Of a stretch of DNA of 64,000 bases, positions 1-6,538 are shown piece after piece; positions within the stretch are counted from its first letter, which is position 1; every line of letters begins with the position of its first letter. Source of the DNA: Bradyrhizobium guangdongense (GTDB lineage: Bacteria; Pseudomonadota; Alphaproteobacteria; Rhizobiales; Xanthobacteraceae); contig NZ_CP030051.1 in the NCBI RefSeq assembly GCF_004114975.1, positions 5,580,001 to 5,644,000 of the forward strand, read 5' to 3'. The notes below the pieces were generated by a model. The model searched no databases. It saw nothing but the letters and a program-made list of their open reading frames with translations, and was not told the DNA's origin. A program made the position numbers and the translations under genes.

Positions 1-1018
1 TGGCATCGAGATCGACGAGATCGCCGAGTTGCGCCAGCAGCTTCGGCACGCCGCCGGCATGATGGAAATGCTCCATATAATGCTCGCCGGACGGCTTGAG
101 GTCGACCAGAACCGGCACCTCGCGGCCGATCTGGTCGAACGCTGCGAGATCGAGCCGGTGCGGCGAGCGATGTGCCATTGCGGTCAGATGGATGAGGCCG
201 TTGGTCGAGCCGCCGATCGCCTGCAGCACGACCTGTGCGTTCTTGAACGACGCCGGCGTCAGGAGTTCGCTCGGCTTCGGTCCCTTGGTCTTGGCCATCT
301 CGGCGGCCACGCGACCGCTGGCCTCGGCGAGGCGGAAACGCTCGGCATGCGGCGCCGGGATGGTCGCGCTCATCGGCAGCGATAGGCCCATAGCTTCGAT
401 CATGCAGGCCATGGTCGAAGCCGTGCCCATCACCATGCAGGTGCCGACCGACGGCGCGAGACGGCCGTTCACCGCCTCGATCTCGGCATCGTCCATGTCG
501 CCGGCGCGATATTTCGCCCAGAGGCGGCGGCAGTCGGTGCAGGCGCCCAGCACCTCGCCCTTGTGATGGCCGACCACCATGGGGCCGACGGGAATGACCA
601 CCGTCGGCAGATCGGCGCTGATCGCGGCCATCACCTGCGCCGGCAGCGTCTTGTCGCAGCCGCCGATCACGATCACCGAATCCATCGGCTGCGCCCGGAT
701 CATCTCCTCGGTGTCCATCGCCATCAGATTGCGCAGGTACATCGAGGTCGGATGCGCGAAGCTCTCGGCGATCGAGATGGTCGGGAACACGAACGGCATC
801 GCGCCCGACAGCATCACGCCGCGCTTGGCGGCTTCGATGATTTGGGGGACATTGCCGTGGCAGGGATTGTAGTCGCTATAGGTGTTGGTGATGCCGACGA
901 TCGGGCGCTCCAGCGCGTCGTCGGAATAGCCCATGGCCTTGATGAACGCCTTGCGCAGGAACAGCGAGAAGCCGGCATCGCCATAGCTCGTCAGACCCTT
1001 GCGCAAGCCACTCGTCAT
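1..1018 (-). CDS. IlvD/Edd-family sugar-acid dehydratase (3' part cut by window edge)
   Basis: About 339 residues of the N-terminal part are visible; the rest lies before base 1. Three cysteine motifs typical of the iron-sulfur dehydratases can be read: NPCHGN (Cys53), GGCDKT and GTCMVMGTAS. IlvD/Edd enzymes dehydrate dihydroxy acids such as dihydroxyisovalerate, phosphogluconate or L-arabinonate. The neighbouring uronate and lactone genes and the divergent GntR regulator favour a sugar-acid substrate over branched-chain amino acid synthesis, which is an inference. The ATG follows GGGAG about ten bases upstream and reads MTSGLRKGLTSYGDAGFSLF. Confidence 0.88.
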   Translation of the reverse strand, partial: MTSGLRKGLTSYGDAGFSLFLRKAFIKAMGYSDDALERPIVGITNTYSDYNPCHGNVPQIIEAAKRGVMLSGAMPFVFPTISIAESFAHPTSMYLRNLMAMDTEEMIRAQPMDSVIVIGGCDKTLPAQVMAAISADLPTVVIPVGPMVVGHHKGEVLGACTDCRRLWAKYRAGDMDDAEIEAVNGRLAPSVGTCMVMGTASTMACMIEAMGLSLPMSATIPAPHAERFRLAEASGRVAAEMAKTKGPKPSELLTPASFKNAQVVLQAIGGSTNGLIHLTAMAHRSPHRLDLAAFDQIGREVPVLVDLKPSGEHYMEHFHHAGGVPKLLAQLGDLVDLDA

Positions 1019-1061
1019 CACGTCACTCCCTGAGTTGCCATTGTGGTACAGGCTGCCCCTC

Positions 1062-1073
1062 GATTGTCAATAA
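1062..1073. promoter_or_regulatory. Candidate GntR operator, half 1
   Basis: GATTGTCAATAA lies 44 bases before the dehydratase start. Its core ATTGTCAAT is itself a near-palindrome, and the 12-mer is the exact inverted complement of bases 1126-1137. The site sits between the divergent dehydratase and GntR genes. The link to this GntR protein is inferred from position. Confidence 0.6.
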
Positions 1074-1125
1074 CATTGGCGCCCGCCCCGCTATTTCTGG
1101 ACCGGCGCACCGCCTAGCCGCCAGA

Positions 1126-1137
1126 TTATTGACAATC
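1126..1137. promoter_or_regulatory. Candidate GntR operator, half 2
   Basis: TTATTGACAATC is the exact inverted complement of 1062-1073, with centres 64 bp apart. It contains TTGACA, a good -35 hexamer reading towards the GntR gene, so a bound repressor could both block that promoter and loop to the other site. Inferred from sequence symmetry only. Confidence 0.6.
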
Positions 1138-1190
1138 TGCCCGTTCTCTGCTCCCTGAGGCAAGCCGGCGGGCGCCGGGAGGCTGAGGGC

Positions 1191-1895
1191 ATGTCCGACA
1201 TCCGCACCGCAGAGGCCAGGCCTGTCAGGCGCGACGATCCTGATGACGTCGTTGCGCGGCTGGAGGAGGACATCATCTTCGGCCGTCTCGCACCGGGCGC
1301 GCGCCTGACCGAGGACGCGCTGATGTCGCGCTACGGCACCTCGCGCCACTTCGTGCGCCAGGCGCTGGTGGATGCCGAACGCCGCGGCATCGTCCGCCGC
1401 GAGAAGAATGTCGGCGCCACCGTGCGGTTCTATGCGGCCGATGAGGTCCGGCAGATCTACGAGGTCCGCGAGATGCTGACCCGGCAAGCCGCGCTGATGA
1501 TCCCCCTGCCCGCGCCCAAAAGCCTGATCGACCAATTGACCGCCTTGCAACGGCAATACTGCGCCAAGGCGGATGTGAAGGATCTGCGCGGCATCCACGA
1601 GGCCAACGACGCCTTCCACCTCGCGCTGTTCTCCGCCTGCGGCAATCCCTACCTAGTACGCTCACTCCAGGACTACATGAACCTGACGCTGCCGATGCGC
1701 GCGAAGAATCTCGCCGATCGCGACGGCCTCGCGCAATCGCGGCGCCAGCACGAGTTGATGATCGAGCTCTTGAAGGGCCGCGACAGCTGGGCACTGGCGC
1801 AGCTGTGCGTGGATCATATGCAGTTCAGCAAGAAGGATTATTTGGCGCGGATTGCGGGAGATCTAGTGCCTCCGTCTATACCCGCTTCTCGGTGA
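1191..1895 (+). CDS. GntR-family regulator, FCD (FadR-like) subfamily
   Basis: 234 residues, usual for FCD-type GntR proteins. A winged helix occupies about residues 18-85 (DVVARLEEDIIFGRLAPGAR, then SRHFVRQALVDAERRGIV), followed by an all-helical FCD domain holding the expected EANDAFHLALFSACGN and RQHELM segments with His residues that bind metal or ligand in this family. It is transcribed divergently from the sugar-acid dehydratase and probably represses it when the substrate is absent. Two inverted copies of ATTGTCAATAA between the genes are the likely operators. The effector cannot be read from sequence. Confidence 0.9.
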   Translation: MSDIRTAEARPVRRDDPDDVVARLEEDIIFGRLAPGARLTEDALMSRYGTSRHFVRQALVDAERRGIVRREKNVGATVRFYAADEVRQIYEVREMLTRQAALMIPLPAPKSLIDQLTALQRQYCAKADVKDLRGIHEANDAFHLALFSACGNPYLVRSLQDYMNLTLPMRAKNLADRDGLAQSRRQHELMIELLKGRDSWALAQLCVDHMQFSKKDYLARIAGDLVPPSIPASR

Positions 1896-1947
1896 GCGAA
1901 CTTTCCGCAAGCCGTAGACTCGCCCTGGTAACAGCGCTCCGTCGACG

Positions 1948-2025
1948 CGTCATTGCGAGCGCAGCGAAGTAATCCAGGGTTCCTCTGCGGTGAGATTCTG
2001 GATTGCTTCGCTGTTCGCAATGACG
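1948..2025. repeat. Interspersed palindromic repeat, family A copy 1
   Basis: Begins with CGTCATTGCGAGCGCAGCGA and ends with the inverted complement (about TTCGCTGTTCGCAATGACG), with AATCCAG/CTGGATT as inner arms and a variable centre. It falls just after the GntR stop codon. Other copies: 2565-2644, 13711-13789, 34721-34807 and 37001-37088. Confidence 0.85.
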
Positions 2026-2045
2026 CGAGGTTCTGTGCGTGTTTG

Positions 2046-2459
2046 TCAAAACCGCCTCAACAGGCCGCGTTCCACACTGGCTTCGCCATAGGCAGCGCAG
2101 GCCCTTTTCGGACTCCTGATCAAATCCGTCCGGACGCGCTTGAACGCCTTGCGGGCGGCCTCGAAAACTTCGGGTCGGAATTTGTCGTGATCGTAGCTCT
2201 CGCCATCGTGAGCCTTGATCGCCGCGGAATAGGCGTCAATCATCGCCATCGCCGCATTGGGGTTGCCGAGCAGCCGGGCGCCGAGCTGGACAGCGCCCGC
2301 GCCATCGACCTCGTAGCCGACGCATCGTTGCTCCAGCACGACCGATGCCGTGACGAGCTGGTCGAGGAAGGTCGCTTCGGCATCGCTGAGCGGTGCAGCG
2401 CGCAACGGCCAGGACACGATCATCCCGAGCATTGCGACCAGTGACAATTTGAATTTCAT
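2046..2459 (-). CDS. Small secreted protein of unknown function
   Basis: 137 residues starting MKFKLSLVAMLGMIVSWPLR, a Sec signal peptide probably cleaved after RAA near residue 22. GAGAG lies nine bases before this ATG, so I prefer it to a longer frame starting ten codons upstream. The mature part is helical and charged, with two cysteines (QRCVGYEV and KRACAAYGE) that could form a disulfide. I do not recognise the family. It stands alone between two palindromic repeats. Confidence 0.65.
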   Translation of the reverse strand: MKFKLSLVAMLGMIVSWPLRAAPLSDAEATFLDQLVTASVVLEQRCVGYEVDGAGAVQLGARLLGNPNAAMAMIDAYSAAIKAHDGESYDHDKFRPEVFEAARKAFKRVRTDLIRSPKRACAAYGEASVERGLLRRF

Positions 2460-2564
2460 TGTCGTGGCTCTCGAATTGCGATCGCACATATCGAGAGCCA
2501 GACGATGTCCATGGGCCGTTGATCTAGATCAACGGCCGTCTCCGCAAATTGACACGCTCGGACA

Positions 2565-2644
2565 CGTCATTGCGAGCGCAGCGAAGCAATCCAGGAATCC
2601 CTCCACGGAAAGACTCTGGACTGCTTCGCTGCGCTGGCAATGAC
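2565..2644. repeat. Interspersed palindromic repeat, family A copy 2
   Basis: Starts CGTCATTGCGAGCGCAGCGA, contains CAATCCAG, and returns through CTGGACTGCTTCGCTGCGCT to GGCAATGAC. It lies between the secreted-protein promoter region and the 3' end of the uronate dehydrogenase gene. Confidence 0.85.
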
Positions 2645-2716
2645 AATGGTGAGAGTTGAGTATCCTACTCTCACCGTCCTTGCAGACACCGTCCGCGGCG
2701 ATGTCTCAGCAAACGA

Positions 2717-3541
2717 TTACCGCTTATTCCAATCGATGATCCGGCTCGCGTCCCCGTCGAATTCCTTGCTCGCGAACGCGCCGCCCTGAAAATGATCGCC
2801 GATCGGATCTGGCTTGAGCTTGGCCTGCTCGGCCATGGCGTGTGCCACATGATCTTCGGAACGGCCGACGGGGCGGTAACCGAATTCGTAGGCGCGGCTG
2901 TTGTCCCACCAGGCGCGCTCGTTCAGCGAGACGCCGTAGAAGACCTCGAAATGGATCTCGGGATGCTCGAGCCCGATCCGGCAGAGCTGCACCAGATCTT
3001 CCGGCTTCAGCCACATCGCGATGCGGCGGTGATCGAGCGGCTTCTCGTCACAATTGCCGATACGAATGCAGGTGACTTTGAGGCCGTGCTTGTCGGCATA
3101 GAGCGCGCCAACCGCTTCGCCGAACACCTTGCTGACGCCATAGCGTCCGTCGGGGCGCACGGTGACGTCGGTGCCGATCTTCTGGTGGCGCGGATAGAAT
3201 CCGACGACGTGGTTGGACGAAGCGAACACCACGCGCTTGACGCCCTTGCGGTACGCGGCCTCGAACAGATTGTAGCCGCCGATAATGTTGGCCTGGAGGA
3301 TGTCGTTCCAGGGGCCTTCGACCGAATAGCCGCCGAAATGGATGATGCCGTCGACGCCCTCGCAGATCGCCTCGCACTGCGCCAGGTCGGACAGGTCCGC
3401 CGCCTTGAACTGCTCGTTCGGCCCGAGATCCGCCGGGGGACGGATGTCGGAGAGCAGCAGATCCGGATAGATCGGCGGCAGCAGCTTGCGCAGGCGCGTT
3501 CCGATTCCGCCCGAAGCTCCCGTCATCAAGATGCGCGGCAT
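2717..3541 (-). CDS. udh: NAD-dependent uronate dehydrogenase (SDR superfamily)
   Basis: 274 residues. N-terminal Rossmann motif TGASGGIG and active-site YGVSK identify an extended short-chain dehydrogenase. The segments GGYSVEGPWNDILQANIIGG, FASSNHVVGFYPR, RPDGRYGVSK, WWDNS and FQGGAF match, from memory, the uronate dehydrogenases that oxidise glucuronate or galacturonate to the aldaro-lactone. The start MPRILMTGASGG follows GAGGAAAG. It is divergent from an SMP-30 lactonase gene 89 bases away, the enzyme class expected to open the lactone, so the two probably act in sequence in the cytoplasm. Confidence 0.85.
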   Translation of the reverse strand: MPRILMTGASGGIGTRLRKLLPPIYPDLLLSDIRPPADLGPNEQFKAADLSDLAQCEAICEGVDGIIHFGGYSVEGPWNDILQANIIGGYNLFEAAYRKGVKRVVFASSNHVVGFYPRHQKIGTDVTVRPDGRYGVSKVFGEAVGALYADKHGLKVTCIRIGNCDEKPLDHRRIAMWLKPEDLVQLCRIGLEHPEIHFEVFYGVSLNERAWWDNSRAYEFGYRPVGRSEDHVAHAMAEQAKLKPDPIGDHFQGGAFASKEFDGDASRIIDWNKR

Positions 3542-3630
3542 ATCTTTCCTCGTATGTGGCGACCGATTTGCGGTCACGTGTCTCTAATGATAGCTGGATT
3601 GTCCAGAGGGAACGAAACGAGAGAACCGAC

Positions 3631-4611
3631 ATGAATGAGGCATCGTCCCACACCCAGGATGCCCGCCAGGGCTGGCGGCCGGCGACTCATTACCCCGATC
3701 CGGCCATTCACGCGCTCGATCCCCGCTTCGAAAAATACTGGCTGAAGCTCTCGGCCGTGGAGCGGCTGACAACCGGCCTGCGCTGGGCCGAGGGTCCGGT
3801 CTGGTTCGGTGACGGGCGCTATCTGCTCTGCAGCGACATTCCGAACCAGCGCATCATCAAATGGGAGGAAGAGACCGGCGCGGTGTCGGTGTTCAGGAAG
3901 CCTTCCAATTTCGCCAACGGCAACACGCGCGACCGCCAGGGCCGCCTCATCACCTGCGAGCACGGCGGCCGCCGCGTGACCCGCACCGAATATGACGGCG
4001 AGATCACCGTGCTGATGGATCAATTCAACGGCAAGCGGTTGAACTCGCCGAACGATGTCGTTGTCAAATCGGACGGCTCGATCTGGTTCACCGATCCCAC
4101 CTTCGGCCTGCTCGGCAATTACGAGGGCTACAAGGCCGAGTCCGAGATCGAGCCGAACGTCTACCGACTCGATCCCGCGAGCGGCAAGGCGGCCGTGGTC
4201 GCCGAGGGCGTGCTGGGCCCGAACGGGCTGTGCTTCTCGCCCGACGAGACGATTCTCTACGTCGTGGAGTCCCGTGGCGTACCGAACCGCAAGATCCTCG
4301 CTTATGATGTCTCGGCCGATGGCACGTCGATTTCGAACAAGCGCGTGCATATCGATGCCGGTCCGGGCACGCCTGACGGCATGCGCTGCGACGTCGACGG
4401 CAATCTCTGGTGCGGCTGGGGCATGGGCGATCCCGAACTCGACGGCGTCGTGGTGTTCGCGCCCGACGGCGTCATGATCGGACGTATCGCGTTGCCCGAA
4501 CGATGTGCCAATCTCTGCTTCGGCGGCGTCAAACGCAACCGCCTGTTCATGGCGGCAAGCCAGTCGATCTACGCACTGTATGTGAATACGCAAGGCGCGG
4601 TGGGGGGATAG
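3631..4611 (+). CDS. SMP-30/gluconolactonase-family lactonase
   Basis: 326 residues, a six-bladed propeller of the SMP-30 family. Visible landmarks are EGPVWFGDGRYLLCSDIPNQ (metal-ligand Glu), FANGNTRDRQGRLITCEHGG, NSPNDVVVKSDGSIWFTDP (Asn and Asp ligands), LGPNGLCFSPD and TPDGMRCDVDGNLWCGW. These enzymes hydrolyse sugar lactones with a divalent metal. The ATG at 3631 follows GAGAG; a longer frame from 3556 would overlap the udh promoter. Its position opposite udh suggests galactaro- or glucarolactone as substrate, by inference. Confidence 0.85.
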   Translation: MNEASSHTQDARQGWRPATHYPDPAIHALDPRFEKYWLKLSAVERLTTGLRWAEGPVWFGDGRYLLCSDIPNQRIIKWEEETGAVSVFRKPSNFANGNTRDRQGRLITCEHGGRRVTRTEYDGEITVLMDQFNGKRLNSPNDVVVKSDGSIWFTDPTFGLLGNYEGYKAESEIEPNVYRLDPASGKAAVVAEGVLGPNGLCFSPDETILYVVESRGVPNRKILAYDVSADGTSISNKRVHIDAGPGTPDGMRCDVDGNLWCGWGMGDPELDGVVVFAPDGVMIGRIALPERCANLCFGGVKRNRLFMAASQSIYALYVNTQGAVGG

Positions 4612-4628
4612 ACGGGTCCTCTCGCCAT

Positions 4629-4738
4629 CGTCATTCCGGGGCACGCCGTCTTCGGCGCGAACCCGGAATCCATCGTGCAGCAGCGCCCGCGGCCAAATGG
4701 ATTCCGGGCTCATCGCTTCGCGATGCCCCGGAATGACG
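4629..4738. repeat. Interspersed palindromic repeat, family B copy 1
   Basis: Starts CGTCATTCCGGGGC, contains ACCCGGAATCCAT and its return ATGGATTCCGGGCT, and ends GCCCCGGAATGACGG. This differs from family A in its outer arm. A half copy of the family A arm (GCTTCGCTCGCAATGAC, about 4751-4767) follows directly. Confidence 0.8.
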
Positions 4739-4769
4739 GCGGAGCAAGTCGCTTCGCTCGCAATGACTA

Positions 4770-4808
4770 GAAAAACAGGAACGCCGGAGCGGTTTGCCGC
4801 TCCGGCGT
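4770..4808 (-). terminator. Rho-independent terminator of the aldehyde dehydrogenase gene
   Basis: ACGCCGGAGCGG and CCGCTCCGGCGT form a perfect 12-bp stem with a 4-base loop. On the minus strand it is followed by TCCTGTTTTT. It lies 23 bases past the stop codon. Confidence 0.9.
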
Positions 4809-4831
4809 CATGTTCATTCGAGCGCTCAAAC

Positions 4832-6262
4832 TTACGCCGCGTTGAAGCCGGCCACCGCCTTCACTTCGAGGAAGTCCTCGAGGCCGAACTTGCCCCACTC
4901 GCGGCCGTTGCCCGACTGCTTGTAGCCGCCGAACGGCGCGGTGCGGTCGTTCGGCACGCCCTGGAGGTTGACGTTGCCGGCACGGATCTGGCGGCCGACG
5001 CGCTTGGCGTCCTCGACCGACGGGCCGTAGACGTAGCCGGCGAGGCCATAGGGCGTGTCGTTGGCGATCTTGACGGCATCGGCTTCGTCCTTGGCGCCGA
5101 TGATGGTCAGTACCGGTCCGAAGATCTCCTCGCGCGCGATCGTCATGTCAGGGGTGACGTCAGCGAAGATGGTCGGACGGACATAGAAGCCCTTGTTGAC
5201 GCCTTCGGGCAGACCCGGGCCGCCGGCGACGAGCGTTGCGCCCTCATCGATGCCCTTCTTGATCAGGCCCTGGATCTTGTCCCACTGGCCGCGGTTCACC
5301 ACGGGACCGATCGTCGTACCATCCGCGCGCGGATCACCCGCCTTGGTCTTGTCGGCGACGGCCTTCGCGATCGCGGCGACTTCCTTCATCTTCGACAGCG
5401 GCACGATCATGCGCGAGGGCGCGTTGCAGGACTGGCCGGAGTTGTTGAACATGTGCATCACGCCGCCGGTCACCGCCTTGGTGAGGTCGGCGCCTTCGAG
5501 GATGACGTTCGGCGACTTGCCACCGAGCTCCTGGCTGACGCGCTTCACGGTGGGCGCGGCGCGCTTGGCCACATCGATGCCGGCGCGGGTCGAGCCGGTG
5601 AAGGAGATCATGTCGATGTCGGGGTGCTCGCTCATGGCGGCGCCGACCTCCGGGCCGAGGCCGTTGACGAGATTGAACACGCCCTTCGGCACGCCGGCTT
5701 CATGGAGGATTTCCGCAAAGATCAAAGCCGAGGTCGGCGTGAACTCCGACGGCTTCAAAATCATGGTGCAGCCGGCGGCGAGCGCGGGCGCGACCTTGCA
5801 GGCGATCTGGTTGAGCGGCCAGTTCCACGGGGTGATCATGCCGACCACGCCGATCGGCTCGCGCAGCACCATGGCGGTGCCGACCGGCTCCTCGAAATGA
5901 TAGTTCTTGAGCACGTCGAGCGTGGTCATGAGATGGCCGAGTCCGGCGCCGGCCTGGAGCTTCTCGGCCATCGGCAGCGGCGCGCCCATCTCGTCGGAGA
6001 CGGCGGCGCCGATCTCCTTGAGGCGGCCCTTGTAGACCTCGATGATCTTCGAGAGTAGCGCGACGCGCTCCTCGCGGCTGGTCTGGGAGAAGGTGGCGAA
6101 GGCGCGCTTGGCGGCGGCGACCGCCTTGTCCACGTCGGCCTTGGAGCCCAGCGCAACCTCGTACATCGCCTCTTCCGTCGCGGGATTGACGACCGGAGTG
6201 GACTTCTTGACGGCGGGATCGACCCAGGCGCCGTCGATGTAGAATTGCATGCGATTGACCAT
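4832..6262 (-). CDS. NAD(P)-dependent aldehyde dehydrogenase
   Basis: 476 residues, standard ALDH length. Catalytic Glu is in SQELGGKSPNVI (about residue 250) and catalytic Cys in NNSGQSCNAPSRM (about 285). ITPWNWPLNQ and FTGSTRAG bind the cofactor. Family members oxidise many aldehydes. In this setting, beside uronate dehydrogenase and a lactonase, 2-oxoglutarate semialdehyde dehydrogenase, the last step of oxidative sugar-acid pathways, is attractive but unproven. The gene stands alone and ends at a strong terminator. Confidence 0.88.
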   Translation of the reverse strand: MVNRMQFYIDGAWVDPAVKKSTPVVNPATEEAMYEVALGSKADVDKAVAAAKRAFATFSQTSREERVALLSKIIEVYKGRLKEIGAAVSDEMGAPLPMAEKLQAGAGLGHLMTTLDVLKNYHFEEPVGTAMVLREPIGVVGMITPWNWPLNQIACKVAPALAAGCTMILKPSEFTPTSALIFAEILHEAGVPKGVFNLVNGLGPEVGAAMSEHPDIDMISFTGSTRAGIDVAKRAAPTVKRVSQELGGKSPNVILEGADLTKAVTGGVMHMFNNSGQSCNAPSRMIVPLSKMKEVAAIAKAVADKTKAGDPRADGTTIGPVVNRGQWDKIQGLIKKGIDEGATLVAGGPGLPEGVNKGFYVRPTIFADVTPDMTIAREEIFGPVLTIIGAKDEADAVKIANDTPYGLAGYVYGPSVEDAKRVGRQIRAGNVNLQGVPNDRTAPFGGYKQSGNGREWGKFGLEDFLEVKAVAGFNAA

Positions 6263-6417
6263 CGTTAACCTCTTCTTGGGGGCTTGGAGGGGGGCGTTTC
6301 GGCAGGCATCCTTGCACGAAAGCGCCGGCAGTTGAACCCGCCATATGCGGGGCCAGCGTTGCGGCGGACGGAGGTTATATGAGCCGAGGGCGGGAACGTG
6401 GCAAGGTTCTCACAGCC

Positions 6418-6522
6418 GTCATTCCGGGGCGCGACAAAGTCGCGAGCCCGGAATCCATTTCGCCACCTGTCCTGACGCCCGATGGATTGCGGGTTCGACG
6501 CTGCGCGTCGCCCCGGAATGAC
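6418..6522. repeat. Interspersed palindromic repeat, family B copy 2
   Basis: Starts GTCATTCCGGGGCGCGACAA, includes GCCCGGAATCCATT and returns through GATGGATTGCGGGTTCGACG to CGCCCCGGAATGAC. It lies directly downstream of the 2-oxoacid dehydrogenase E1 gene. Confidence 0.8.
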
Positions 6523-6538
6523 AGGACGGTTGGCTCCG

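Noticed and set aside
4697..6058. 453-codon open frame on the plus strand
   Set aside because: It is antisense to the aldehyde dehydrogenase, has no family motifs and has His/Arg/Asp-rich composition typical of GC-rich shadow frames.
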